NCBI RefSeq assembly: GCF_006538885.1
Contig: NZ_BJLY01000002.1
Span: forward strand, 620,001 to 684,000
DNA length: 64,000 nt
From: Gluconobacter roseus NBRC 3990
Lineage (GTDB): Bacteria > Pseudomonadota > Alphaproteobacteria > Acetobacterales > Acetobacteraceae
Reading direction: 5' to 3'
Both the position numbers and the translations under genes were made by a program. The notes below the pieces were generated by a model. It ran no database searches. It was not told the DNA's origin and saw only the letters and a program-made list of their open reading frames with translations. Below, piece after piece: positions 50,367-58,566 of this stretch. How positions within the stretch are numbered: position 1 is the first letter of the stretch; every line of letters begins with the position of its first letter.

Positions 50367-51309
50367 GTTTCATATCCGCGAAATGACGCAGACGCAGCAG
50401 ATAGGCCAGCGGATCCTTGCGGGTAACCAGCGCATCGGCTGGCGTATTGATCCAGTCATAGAGCCGGGTCAGCAGAAACCGGATCGCAGCGCCCTGGCAG
50501 AGCACCGGAAGGGCTGATTTCTCCGCCTCACAAAGGGGGCGGATGCTTTGGTAACCCTGCAGAACGGCCGCCGCAAAAGACGGCTCAAACGTCTTTTCGT
50601 TCCGGAAACACCAGGCATTCAGGCAGATCGCCAGATCGTAAGCCAGAAAATCCGTGCAGGCGAAATAGAAGTCGATCAGACCCGAGACCTGACCGTTCTG
50701 GAAAAACACATTGTCCGGAAACAGATCCGCATGGATCTGCCCGCGCGGAAGTTCATCCACTGCGGGCCAGGCAGCCTCGATTTTCTGAAGAGCTGCCCGA
50801 ACTTCCGCCGTCAGACCGGGCGCAAGCGCATCCCCGCTTTCCCCACAGCTGTCGAGAAGCGGTCCCCAGGCCGAGGCAGACAGCGCATTGGGCCGCACCG
50901 CCTCATAGCCTTCACCGGCAAGATGCAGTGTAGCCAGAGCCTTACCGAGTTCCAGACACAGCCCTGCATCGAGCTGGGTCGCGGACACACCCGGAAGAAA
51001 TGTGGTGATGGCTGCGGGGCGGTCCGCAAGAATCCGCAACGCTGTCCCGCTCCGGTCCGATACGGGAAGCGGGCAGTTCAGCCCCCGCCCCGCCAGATGC
51101 TGCATCAGTCCCAGAAACCACGGGAGTTCAGCAGCATTCACACGGCGTTCGAACAGCGTGAGAATAAAATCCCCCTCCGTGGTCCGGAGGAGGAAGTTAC
51201 TGTTTTCGACACCCTCGGCGATGCCATGAAACGAGACCAGCGTCCCGATCTCGTAAGTGCCAAGAAACGCTTCGAGCGTCTCGGCCGCCAGTTCCGTATA
51301 GACGGCCAT
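50359..51309 (-). CDS. thrB: Homoserine kinase (choline kinase-like fold)
   Basis: Encodes 316 residues of the ThrB II type, related to aminoglycoside phosphotransferases rather than GHMP kinases; phosphorylates homoserine for threonine synthesis. [16 protein letters not shown] at the start, [11 protein letters not shown], and the catalytic region [13 protein letters not shown] with [17 protein letters not shown] are typical. It starts six bases after ispH and overlaps rnhA, an order shared by many alphaproteobacteria. Confidence 0.95.
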   Translation of the reverse strand: MAVYTELAAETLEAFLGTYEIGTLVSFHGIAEGVENSNFLLRTTEGDFILTLFERRVNAAELPWFLGLMQHLAGRGLNCPLPVSDRSGTALRILADRPAAITTFLPGVSATQLDAGLCLELGKALATLHLAGEGYEAVRPNALSASAWGPLLDSCGESGDALAPGLTAEVRAALQKIEAAWPAVDELPRGQIHADLFPDNVFFQNGQVSGLIDFYFACTDFLAYDLAICLNAWCFRNEKTFEPSFAAAVLQGYQSIRPLCEAEKSALPVLCQGAAIRFLLTRLYDWINTPADALVTRKDPLAYLLRLRHFADMKHV

Positions 51310-51315
51310 GAGAAA

Positions 51316-52326
51316 TCAGTCGTCCTCGCCAGCCAGCGGACCGGGCAGACGGAAGTTGATGTTCTCTTCCTTGACGATCCGCTCTTCGATCTTGAGCGTG
51401 TACTTCTCGGCCAGAGCCGTCACCATTTCCTGCACGAGGCTCTCGGGAGCGGACGCACCGGCACTGATGCCCAGCGTCTCCACGCCTTCAAGGACGCTCC
51501 AGTCAAGGTTTTCGAGCTTCGGCACCAGCAGCGCACGACGCGCACCGGAACGCTCGGCCACTTCGCGCAGACGCTGCGAGTTGGACGAGTTCGGCGAACC
51601 GATCACGATCACCAGATCGCTCTCGGGCGCAATCGCTTTCACGGCTTCCTGACGGTTGGTCGTGGCATAGCAGATGTCCTCGCGCTTCGGCCCTTCAATG
51701 AGCGGGAAGCGCGAACGCAGGATATCCACGATCTCGGCCGTATCATCGACCGAAAGCGTGGTCTGCGTGATGAACGCAAGCTTCGTCGGATCTTCCGGCT
51801 GGATCGTGCGGGCTTCTTCCGCATCGTTGATGAGCGTAACGGCGCCCGGCGGAAGCTGCCCCATCGTGCCCACGACTTCCGGATGGCCGGCATGGCCGAT
51901 CATCAGGATGTGACGCTGGTCCGGACCGCCGCCTGCGAAGTGACGCTCTGCCTCACGATGCACCTTCGAGACCAGCGGGCAGGTCGCATCCAGATAAAGC
52001 AGGTTGCGGCGCTGGGCTTCTGCCGGAACAGCCTTGGGAACGCCATGGGCCGAGAAAACGACATGTCCGTCTTCCGGAACTTCGTCCAGTTCCTCGACGA
52101 AAATGGCGCCCTTGGCTTCCAGTCCTTCCACGACAGTCCGGTTATGGACGATCTCGTGGCGGACATAGACCGGAGCGCCATAACGGCGGAGGGCTTCTTC
52201 CACGACACGGATGGCACGGTCCACACCGGCACAGAATCCACGCGGACCGGCGAGCAGGACGCGAAGGGTTTTAGGGGCTTCCACACCGTCGGTGCGGGAA
52301 GGAGCGAAAGTCGTCTGTTCTGACAT
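51316..52326 (-). CDS. ispH: 4-Hydroxy-3-methylbut-2-enyl diphosphate reductase
   Basis: Encodes 336 residues, the last enzyme of the MEP isoprenoid route; its 4Fe-4S cluster reduces HMBPP to IPP and DMAPP. Cluster cysteines are in RGFCAGV (C32), DATCPLV and [10 protein letters not shown]. Substrate histidines lie in HEIVHN and SAHGVP, and NSSNSQRL is also conserved. The frame is open far upstream, but the ATG at 52326 matches the family. First gene of ispH-thrB-rnhA. Confidence 0.97.
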   Translation of the reverse strand: MSEQTTFAPSRTDGVEAPKTLRVLLAGPRGFCAGVDRAIRVVEEALRRYGAPVYVRHEIVHNRTVVEGLEAKGAIFVEELDEVPEDGHVVFSAHGVPKAVPAEAQRRNLLYLDATCPLVSKVHREAERHFAGGGPDQRHILMIGHAGHPEVVGTMGQLPPGAVTLINDAEEARTIQPEDPTKLAFITQTTLSVDDTAEIVDILRSRFPLIEGPKREDICYATTNRQEAVKAIAPESDLVIVIGSPNSSNSQRLREVAERSGARRALLVPKLENLDWSVLEGVETLGISAGASAPESLVQEMVTALAEKYTLKIEERIVKEENINFRLPGPLAGEDD

Positions 52327-52428
52327 GGTGTTCCCCAAGCGGGCGGAGTTCGATATGTAGGACCAGTATCGACCGGATTGCCTCTCGTCGCAACGTCCGG
52401 GCCGCTTTGTTGGGAGTTTCTTCAGCTG

Positions 52429-53022
52429 ATGCCAGCCATCCGGCGCTTCGCCTCGCCCCTGTTTGCTCCGGCTTTTGCCCTCGTGGCGCTTTCGAGTCTG
52501 GCCGGCTGCGACGAATCCAATCCCAGCGTCTTCGCGCCCGCCTGCCCGGCCCTCGATATTCCGGGACCGGCAGCGGACCAGTTCGTCTATGACGGAAAGA
52601 GCGCCGATATCGGCAGTCTGGTCGGCCACGCCCAGATCACATCTCTCGCAGGCGACTGCGAACGCGGCCCTGACGGCCCGCACGATCATCAGACCGTCCG
52701 CACCCGCCTGAGCCTCGCCATGACGCTGACGCGCGGTCCGGCCGCCACCAGCAACACGATGGATGTGCCTTACTTCATTGTCATCATGCGTGACGGCAAG
52801 ATCGTGGACAAAAAAGTCTTCACCGACAGCTTCCGCTTCCCGGCCAATGTCAGCACCCAGAGCGTACGCACGAATCTGCGCCTGATCGATCTGCCGGCGA
52901 CAGAGAACATGGCGCAGGAAAATCCCTACACGCTGGAAATCGGTTACCAGCTGACGCATGGCGAACTGGGATATAACCGCGAACATCTCGTTCCGGTCAC
53001 TTTCCATTCCCACACCCAGTAA
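52429..53022 (+). CDS. Putative lipoprotein of unknown function
   Basis: Encodes 197 residues. The signal peptide ends in a lipobox (SLAGC), predicting a lipid-anchored protein. The mature part has further cysteines (PACPA, GDCERG) and a domain with [19 protein letters not shown] and regular beta-like segments, resembling small periplasmic conserved proteins, but I cannot name the family. The ATG at 52429 follows GGGAG by 12 bases. Divergent from ispH and 138 bases before the OPT transporter. Confidence 0.8.
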   Translation: MPAIRRFASPLFAPAFALVALSSLAGCDESNPSVFAPACPALDIPGPAADQFVYDGKSADIGSLVGHAQITSLAGDCERGPDGPHDHQTVRTRLSLAMTLTRGPAATSNTMDVPYFIVIMRDGKIVDKKVFTDSFRFPANVSTQSVRTNLRLIDLPATENMAQENPYTLEIGYQLTHGELGYNREHLVPVTFHSHTQ

Positions 53023-53060
53023 CCGACAGAGCGTCCGCCAAGGCGCTCCTTCAGATAATG

Positions 53061-53092
53061 GCGGCAGTCCGTTCAACACTCACGACTGCCGC
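53061..53092 (+). other. Stem-loop in the OPT gene leader
   Basis: GCGGCAGTC at 53061-53069 is perfectly complementary to GACTGCCGC at 53084-53092 (14-base loop). Two weaker stems flank it: GAGCG/CGCTC at 53029-53048 and GCAGGA/TCCTGC near 53111-53130. No T-run follows. It may end the lipoprotein message or form a structured leader. Confidence 0.4.
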
Positions 53093-53160
53093 ATGCAAGA
53101 TCCGACATACAGGCAGGATTTTCATGTCCTGCTTCTGACATCATTCCGGAACTGAAACAC

Positions 53161-55044
53161 ATGGACAGTCGCGAACTGACCCTCCGCGGGATTATTCTCG
53201 GAGCCCTCATCACGGTCGTGTTTACGGCAGCAAACGTCTATCTGGGCCTGAAAATCGGCCTGACATTCGGTTCATCCATTCCAGCCACGATCATTTCGAT
53301 GGCTGTCCTGCGCCTGATGGGCGGTGGCACAATGCTGGAAAACAACATGGTCCAGACGCAGGCCTCGGCCGCCGGCACCCTGTCCTGTGTGTTCGCGGCG
53401 TTCCCTGCCCTTATCATGGTCGGATACTGGCACGAGTTTCCGTATGTCGTAACGCTCCTGCTCACCATGGCCGGCGGCATGACCGGCGTTGTCTTCACCA
53501 TTCCACTGCGCCGTGCCCTCGTCAGCAACTCCGACCTGCCTTATCCCGAGGGTACAGCCTGCGCGGAAATCCTGCGCGCCTCCTCACCCGAAGGCGACGC
53601 ACAGAGCCTGAAATCCCTGACGCTCGGCACTCTCGTCTCTGGCGCAATCGCGTTTGCCACTTCGGGGCTACGTCTTCTGTCAGACGGATTTTCCGCCGCC
53701 ACCGTCGTCGGATCATCCGCTTTCCGCCTGAGCGGCAGTTTCTCCCTCGCCCTGCTGGGAACCGGATATCTGGTCGGCATTGGCGGAGGCATTGCGATGC
53801 TGCTTGGCGTGTTGCTGGCCTGGGGCGTGATGGTGCCCGTTCTGGGTCATGTGGCCCCGACTGCCAACCCGCTGGCTGACGCGACCGGACTCTGGCTGCA
53901 CAAGGTCCGTTTCATCGGCGCAGGCGCCATTGCCGTCTCGGCAATCTGGACCCTGCTGGCGCTCGCTAAACCGGTGGCACAGGGTCTGAAGGAAGCCCTC
54001 TCGATCACCCATCAAGCCACCGGAGATGACAGCGACCGCGATCTGACACCCCGTACGCTGATCAGCCTGTGCGCAGGCATCGCCGTGCTGCTGGCAGGAT
54101 TGTTCACCTACTTCCTGTGGCCCGTCATGTCCCATGGTGGCGCTCTGTTCACCCTCGTCATTCTGGGCCTGATCGCCTGTTTCGGACTCGGCTTTCTGGT
54201 CGCAAGCGCCTGCGGTTACATGGCCGGGATCATCGGTTCGTCCTCCTCGCCCATCTCCGGCGTCGGGATCATCGCCATCATCGCGATTTCGGTAGCTCTA
54301 TGGGGGCTGGAAAGCGGTGGACTGCTCACAGTCGAACAGCGCCCGATTGCCATCGCTTTCGGTCTCTTCGTCCTCTCCGCCATCACGGCCTCCGCAGCCG
54401 TATCCAATGACAACCTCCAGGACCTCAAGACCGGCCAGCTTGTCGGCGCAGCTCCCTGGAAGCAGGAAGTCGCCCTGCTGATCGGCTGTGCCGTCGGCGC
54501 AGTCGTGGTCCCCTGGGTGCTTCAGGTCCTGTATCAGGCTTACGGCTTCGTAGGAGCAGTACCTCGCGCGGATATGGATCCCACACGGGCACTCGCAGCT
54601 CCCCAGCCCGCCCTGATGGCCGCCATTGCCACCGGCATCCTGACCCATCAACTCGACTGGCTGATGCTGGAAATCGGGGCCGCCATCGGCGTGGTTCTGG
54701 TCGTACTGGATATCGTACTGCGCCGCCGCAATCTGGCGCTTCCGCCACTGGCCGTCGGCATGGGCATCTACCTTCCGGCAGATGTCTCGGTCACGATCGG
54801 AATTGGTGCAGGGCTCGGATGGCTGCTGCGTAGCTTCCCCAAAGAGCAGGGAACGATGATCGCCTCAGGCTTCATTGTCGGAGAAAGCCTGATCGGCGTG
54901 GCGCTGGCAGCAATGGCCGGTGCCACGGGAAGCGCCGATACCCTGGCCCTTCCCATACCGACCCTGCTGAATGCAGGGCTCGGCTGGGCTGTCTTCTGTG
55001 GCGTCCTGCTCTGGTTCGGACGTCAGGTCAGACAGTCACAGTAA
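53161..55044 (+). CDS. OPT family oligopeptide transporter
   Basis: Encodes 627 residues with about 15 hydrophobic segments. The N-terminus (MDSRELTLRGIILGALIT) and NVYLGLKIGLTFGSSIPA, then FTIPLRRALV with DLPYPEGTACAEIL, mark the OPT family, proton-driven importers of short peptides and sometimes metal chelates. GSSSSPISGVGI is another family motif. Length is normal for the bacterial branch. Ribosome site is weak (CCGGAA). Confidence 0.93.
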   Translation: MDSRELTLRGIILGALITVVFTAANVYLGLKIGLTFGSSIPATIISMAVLRLMGGGTMLENNMVQTQASAAGTLSCVFAAFPALIMVGYWHEFPYVVTLLLTMAGGMTGVVFTIPLRRALVSNSDLPYPEGTACAEILRASSPEGDAQSLKSLTLGTLVSGAIAFATSGLRLLSDGFSAATVVGSSAFRLSGSFSLALLGTGYLVGIGGGIAMLLGVLLAWGVMVPVLGHVAPTANPLADATGLWLHKVRFIGAGAIAVSAIWTLLALAKPVAQGLKEALSITHQATGDDSDRDLTPRTLISLCAGIAVLLAGLFTYFLWPVMSHGGALFTLVILGLIACFGLGFLVASACGYMAGIIGSSSSPISGVGIIAIIAISVALWGLESGGLLTVEQRPIAIAFGLFVLSAITASAAVSNDNLQDLKTGQLVGAAPWKQEVALLIGCAVGAVVVPWVLQVLYQAYGFVGAVPRADMDPTRALAAPQPALMAAIATGILTHQLDWLMLEIGAAIGVVLVVLDIVLRRRNLALPPLAVGMGIYLPADVSVTIGIGAGLGWLLRSFPKEQGTMIASGFIVGESLIGVALAAMAGATGSADTLALPIPTLLNAGLGWAVFCGVLLWFGRQVRQSQ

Positions 55045-55048
55045 CAAA

Positions 55049-55074
55049 GTGAAGGCCTGTAATCAGGCCTTCAC
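55049..55074. terminator. Palindrome between convergent OPT and coiled-coil genes
   Basis: GTGAAGGCCTG at 55049-55059 pairs perfectly with CAGGCCTTCAC at 55064-55074 around TAAT. It begins five bases after the OPT stop and includes the stop codon of the minus-strand gene. An 11-bp stem with a four-base loop probably ends both transcripts, though no T-run is present. Confidence 0.6.
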
Positions 55075-55620
55075 CCACCACTGCACGGGCTCCTGCTCGG
55101 CCACATCCACATCATCTGCCACAACAGTTTCCTGGACAGGTTCCTTGCGAGGGCGTCCAACCGGACGCGGCGCACGGCGCGCAGCTTCGGCAGCCTGCTC
55201 ACGGGCCTGATGGAGACAGGCCTTCAGGGTCTGGATTGCGTCCTGGTTTTCGCGCAGCTCGCGGTTCAGTTCGCTAATCTGGATCTTCGCATGAGCTTCG
55301 CGGGTTTCAAACGCCTTGAGCTGGGACCGGACTTCCGTCAGGCTCCGCTCGGCCTCTTCCCAGCGACGCTGCTCGCGCTTGACCGACTGGCGCAGACGCT
55401 CGATTTCTTCCTGATCTTCCTGGCTGGGATTACGGGCAGCAATACCCCGGCCTCCCTGATGTTCGACAACGACCTGTCCATCACGGACAAAGCGACGGCG
55501 ACGCTCCGGTGTGGAGGTCACGGGCCGTGGCTTGGAGGAACGGGAGGAAGCCCCCGCTCCAAGACGGGCCAGAGCCTGTCGCAGCTTGTCTTCTTCGTTA
55601 ACCTGATGCTCGTCCTGCAT
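55063..55620 (-). CDS. Coiled-coil protein with AT-hook-like motif, unknown function
   Basis: Encodes 185 residues from the ATG at 55620. Residues 20-45 are Arg/Ser-rich, residues 60-150 form a long predicted coiled coil (EDQEEIERLRQSVKREQRR, then TEVRSQLKAFETREAH), and residues 150-165 read PRPVGRPRKEP, an AT-hook-like DNA minor-groove motif. The acidic tail ends QWWVKA. The layout suggests a DNA-associated structural protein, but I recognise no family. Its promoter region at 55621-55835 is AT-rich near the start (TATAAAT on the minus strand). Confidence 0.75.
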   Translation of the reverse strand: MQDEHQVNEEDKLRQALARLGAGASSRSSKPRPVTSTPERRRRFVRDGQVVVEHQGGRGIAARNPSQEDQEEIERLRQSVKREQRRWEEAERSLTEVRSQLKAFETREAHAKIQISELNRELRENQDAIQTLKACLHQAREQAAEAARRAPRPVGRPRKEPVQETVVADDVDVAEQEPVQWWVKA

Positions 55621-55835
55621 TCTGTATTCTTCAACCAATATGATATTTATAGATTTCTCCCCTGCCGGACAGGCCTGCCAAAAGGCAGAAAAGCTGACCG
55701 GGCCTTGGCCCACTCAGCAACGACATGTCCTGACAAGGATATGAAAAGTCGACTCGTCTGGAGGAACTCCAGCGTTCTGACGCGAGCTTCCTAGCACTTC
55801 AGGCGCATTCTGTCATCAAAACAATAAGCGGATGC

Positions 55836-56408
55836 TTATGTTTTCTTCTGATGCCAGCGTCCCGGAGACCAGAGAATATCCGTTTCACCATCATTATTGG
55901 CGTGACGGGCAAGAACAAAGAAGTAATCGGACAGTCTGTTCAGAAAGCGCAGGGCCTCTGACGGGGCATGTTCCAGCACGGCCACCCGACGTTCCGCCCG
56001 GCGCGCAACTGTCCTGACGAGATGGGCATGGGCCGCCACAAAGCTTCCGCCCGGCAGAACGAAGCTTTTCAGCGCCTGCTGGTGCTGGCGCATGTCTTCC
56101 AGCCTCACCTCAAGCCATGTGCTGGCTTCCGCGGTCAGGCTGGGAGAGCGTTCAGGATCGGGAAGACACAGATCCGCTCCAAGATCGAAGAGGCAGGACT
56201 GGATCTGCCGAACTTCATTAACAAGACCTGATGTCCGGGCGTCCTGCGCCATGTAACAGCACAGAATACCCAGCTGGGCATTGAGCTCATCGACAGTCCC
56301 CATGGCTTCAATACGGGGCGAGGACTTGGACACACGTGTCCCGTCCCCCAGCGACGTCTGTCCGCTATCCCCCCCACGGGTTACGATCCTGTCGATCCGG
56401 ATGCTCAT
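55836..56408 (-). CDS. PduO-type ATP:cob(I)alamin adenosyltransferase
   Basis: Encodes 190 residues and transfers the adenosyl group of ATP to cob(I)alamin, giving coenzyme B12. The N-terminal ATP site reads TRGGDSGQTSLGDGTRVSK, followed by the conserved VDELNAQLG and the C-terminal RLSDYFFVLAR, all typical of the PduO/MMAB family. A single gene, 27 bases before the DUF4142 gene in map order on the same strand. Other cobalamin genes are not in the window. Confidence 0.95.
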   Translation of the reverse strand: MSIRIDRIVTRGGDSGQTSLGDGTRVSKSSPRIEAMGTVDELNAQLGILCCYMAQDARTSGLVNEVRQIQSCLFDLGADLCLPDPERSPSLTAEASTWLEVRLEDMRQHQQALKSFVLPGGSFVAAHAHLVRTVARRAERRVAVLEHAPSEALRFLNRLSDYFFVLARHANNDGETDILWSPGRWHQKKT

Positions 56409-56435
56409 GCCTGTTCCGTCTTCCTTACGTTATGC

Positions 56436-57026
56436 TCAGCGGCTTCTCTTATGCTTTGCGTGATGACGGATCGTATGATCCCCCATCAGGTCATGCGCAC
56501 GGGAGGTATGATCGGTCAGCAGCTTGTCCGTATCCGAAGCCAGCGTCTTGATATCGGGCGTGCCACCGGAGGCCTTGGCCGTCGTGATGGCCTTGTCCAG
56601 ATCCGCGGTACGGACGCTCACGACATCCCGCAGGAACATGCGGTCATATGCTGCACCATACAGATGGGAGAACGAATCGACATGCTCCTGATCGGCTGCA
56701 TCGATCTTAGCCGCAACCGTCAGGTTGGCGTCCGAAGCGATCTTGGCAACAGCCTTCTGGTTCGTCGTGTGGTCGCCCTGAACCGTCGTCGCGAATGCCT
56801 TGATGACGTCGCTGTTGCTGTGGGTGGCTGCAAGCGTTGCGATGGCGATCTGCGTCTGATCCATTTCATCGACCTGCTGGATGAATGCCGCATCCGCCGT
56901 GGTCAGCTTGTAGGTGGAGGCAACACTCGGCAGAGCCGGAGCCGGCGGCGCATCGGGAGCATTACAGGCGGCCAGACCGGCGAGAAGACCGGCGGACAGG
57001 CACAGGCGGACATATGAAACGGTCAT
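56436..57026 (-). CDS. DUF4142 family lipoprotein
   Basis: Encodes 196 residues from the ATG at 57026, which has AAGGAAGC upstream. The signal peptide ends in LAGLAAC, a lipobox. The mature domain is helical: DAAFIQQVDEMDQTQIAIA, then VIKAFATTVQGDHTTNQKAV and LTDHTSRAHDL, the DUF4142 pattern. These ferritin-like helical proteins are exported and often stress-induced; the function is unknown. The C-terminus is His/Lys-rich. Precedes the adenosyltransferase gene by 27 bases. Confidence 0.88.
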   Translation of the reverse strand: MTVSYVRLCLSAGLLAGLAACNAPDAPPAPALPSVASTYKLTTADAAFIQQVDEMDQTQIAIATLAATHSNSDVIKAFATTVQGDHTTNQKAVAKIASDANLTVAAKIDAADQEHVDSFSHLYGAAYDRMFLRDVVSVRTADLDKAITTAKASGGTPDIKTLASDTDKLLTDHTSRAHDLMGDHTIRHHAKHKRSR

Positions 57027-57142
57027 TGAAGCTTCCTTTTTCAAACGCGCCTCTCCTGCGAAGGACAGGCCGCGACAGACTGACATTCCACTCATGACAG
57101 TCTCTCATTCGCTGTTCAGACAACACATGATACATTCACGGC

Positions 57143-57568
57143 ATGTCCGCAAATCCTGTCCGCGCCAGTCTGCCCGATCTGCTCCGGGGAAGTTTCATAT
57201 TTGCCGCCCTGTCTGCTGCATCCGGGGTCATGCTGGGCGCACTTTCTGCACATCTGCCGGACCGGCTTTTTGCCGCCCCAGGCGGACGGGCCATGCTGCA
57301 TTCCGCAGTTGAAATCCAGATGTGGCATGCACTGGGTCTGTGCGTGCTGTCCCTGAACGCTGCCCGTCTGTCGCCGAAACTGATCCGCCTGGCCTGTCTG
57401 TGCATGGCGGTCGGCATGGTTCTGTTCTGCGTACCGGTTACGCTGCTCGCCCTGTTCAATCTGAAGCTGGGGCCAATGTCGATTGGGCGAATTGCGCCTT
57501 ATGGCGGCACGATGCTCATGATCGCCTGGTGTCTTGCCGCAGCATCCGCACTGCGTCGTCCGTTCTAG
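57143..57568 (+). CDS. DUF423 family membrane protein
   Basis: Encodes 141 residues with four hydrophobic segments. FAALSAASGVMLGALSAHLPD, in parts, and the later WHALGLCVLS, PYGGTMLMIAW match the DUF423 (YwdK-like) family. Function unknown; members are small inner membrane proteins. Divergent from the DUF4142 gene. Confidence 0.88.
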   Translation: MSANPVRASLPDLLRGSFIFAALSAASGVMLGALSAHLPDRLFAAPGGRAMLHSAVEIQMWHALGLCVLSLNAARLSPKLIRLACLCMAVGMVLFCVPVTLLALFNLKLGPMSIGRIAPYGGTMLMIAWCLAAASALRRPF

Positions 57569-57581
57569 AACTGAACGGCGA

Positions 57582-57944
57582 TCAACTCCGGCTTTTCCTG
57601 ATTCGCTGAAAAACCAGCAGTCCGATGGACTGGACGGCAAGAGCCGTAAGAAAACAGACAATCATGATCCCGGTCAGGATCAACTGTTCGCGCCCGAGAC
57701 CGGATTCAATATGAAACAGACTGTACAGTTCCTGCCAGGCGGACGTTCCCGCCACATGCTGCGCAAGTTTGATCGCAGGCTGCCAGAAACGAAACACTGA
57801 AGCGAAAGCCAGCGTGAGCCCCACGAGGATGACAGTCCGGATCAAGGTTTCCGTGACACTGACTTCACGTGACGGCGCGGCTTGCTGACGTGCTGCTGGC
57901 TTTTTCAAACGCATGACCTTTCGTAGGATTTGGGCTTTAATCAT
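57582..57944 (-). CDS. Small membrane protein, unknown function
   Basis: Encodes 120 residues, or 110 if the ATG at 57914 is used; both starts have only close-set ribosome sites. A basic N-terminus (MRLKKPAARQQ) is followed by two hydrophobic helices (TVILVGLTLAFASVF and LILTGIMIVCFLTALAV) separated by a loop of about 35 residues, and a basic end RIRKSRS. No family recognised. Converges on DUF423 with 13 bases between the stops. Confidence 0.6.
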   Translation of the reverse strand: MIKAQILRKVMRLKKPAARQQAAPSREVSVTETLIRTVILVGLTLAFASVFRFWQPAIKLAQHVAGTSAWQELYSLFHIESGLGREQLILTGIMIVCFLTALAVQSIGLLVFQRIRKSRS

Positions 57945-57988
57945 CTGTTCCTGTCATTCTGCGTTATGGCATGCAGAAGACAACATCA

Positions 57989-58525
57989 ATGAAAGCCTTT
58001 TTCATGCGCCGTTCCTTTCTTGCCGCTGCCGGCCTCGGTCTGGCGCTCACCGCAACCCTTCCGGCACAGGCCGCATCCACCATGCCAGCAGTCCCTGCAC
58101 CCCAGCTGAGTGAAACATCAGCCCCTCCTGTCGCCACGCCCTATCCGGACACGGCGGTGGCTCATGATCAGGTGGCGCAGGCCTTTGCACTGGCGCAGAA
58201 AACGCACCGCAAGGTCCTGCTCGATTTCGGTGGCAACTGGTGCCCGGACTGCAAGATGCTCAGCGGCATCTTTGCCCTGCCTGATGCCGCACGCTGGCTG
58301 GACAGCCAGTTCGTCGTGGTCCCGGTTAACGTGGGACGCATCAACACCAACCTTGATCTCGCCGAACGCTATGGCGTGACGATCAAGGCCGTGCCGACCG
58401 TCATCATCGTAACACCGGACGGCCATGCCCTGAACGGCGACGGCTCTACGGCGCTAGGCAATGCCCGCAGCATGTCTCCGCAGGCCGTTCTGGACCTCAT
58501 CTCAGGCTGGAACAAACGCGGATAA
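57989..58525 (+). CDS. Periplasmic thioredoxin-like protein, CPDC active site
   Basis: Encodes 178 residues from the ATG at 57989, with AGAAG upstream; an ATG at 57971 is in frame. A signal peptide (SFLAAAGLGLALTATLPAQA) precedes a Pro/Ala-rich spacer and a thioredoxin fold: VLLDFGGNWCPDCKML, and KAVPTVIIVTPDG with the cis-proline. The CPDC pair differs from CGPC of thioredoxin and is seen in exported thiol-disulfide proteins. The partner is unknown; it may act in cofactor maturation or disulfide repair. Confidence 0.85.
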   Translation: MKAFFMRRSFLAAAGLGLALTATLPAQAASTMPAVPAPQLSETSAPPVATPYPDTAVAHDQVAQAFALAQKTHRKVLLDFGGNWCPDCKMLSGIFALPDAARWLDSQFVVVPVNVGRINTNLDLAERYGVTIKAVPTVIIVTPDGHALNGDGSTALGNARSMSPQAVLDLISGWNKRG

Positions 58526-58531
58526 GCCCTT

Positions 58532-58557
58532 GAGGCTCCGGCTTTTTCCGGAGCCTC
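58532..58557. terminator. Stem-loop between convergent thioredoxin-like and peptidase genes
   Basis: GAGGCTCCGG at 58532-58541 pairs perfectly with CCGGAGCCTC at 58548-58557 around CTTTTT. Seven bases after one stop and ten before the other, it probably terminates both transcripts, though no T-run follows the stem. Confidence 0.6.
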
Positions 58558-58566
58558 ACTCCAAAC

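Noticed and set aside
50548-52323. A 591-residue open frame on the plus strand
   Set aside because: It lies antisense to thrB and ispH, whose motifs are complete. Its translation is Arg/His/Gln-rich with no recognisable domain, as expected of a shadow frame in GC-rich DNA.
52327-53079. N-terminal extension of the ispH frame
   Set aside because: It lies antisense to the lipoprotein gene, and IspH begins normally at 52326.
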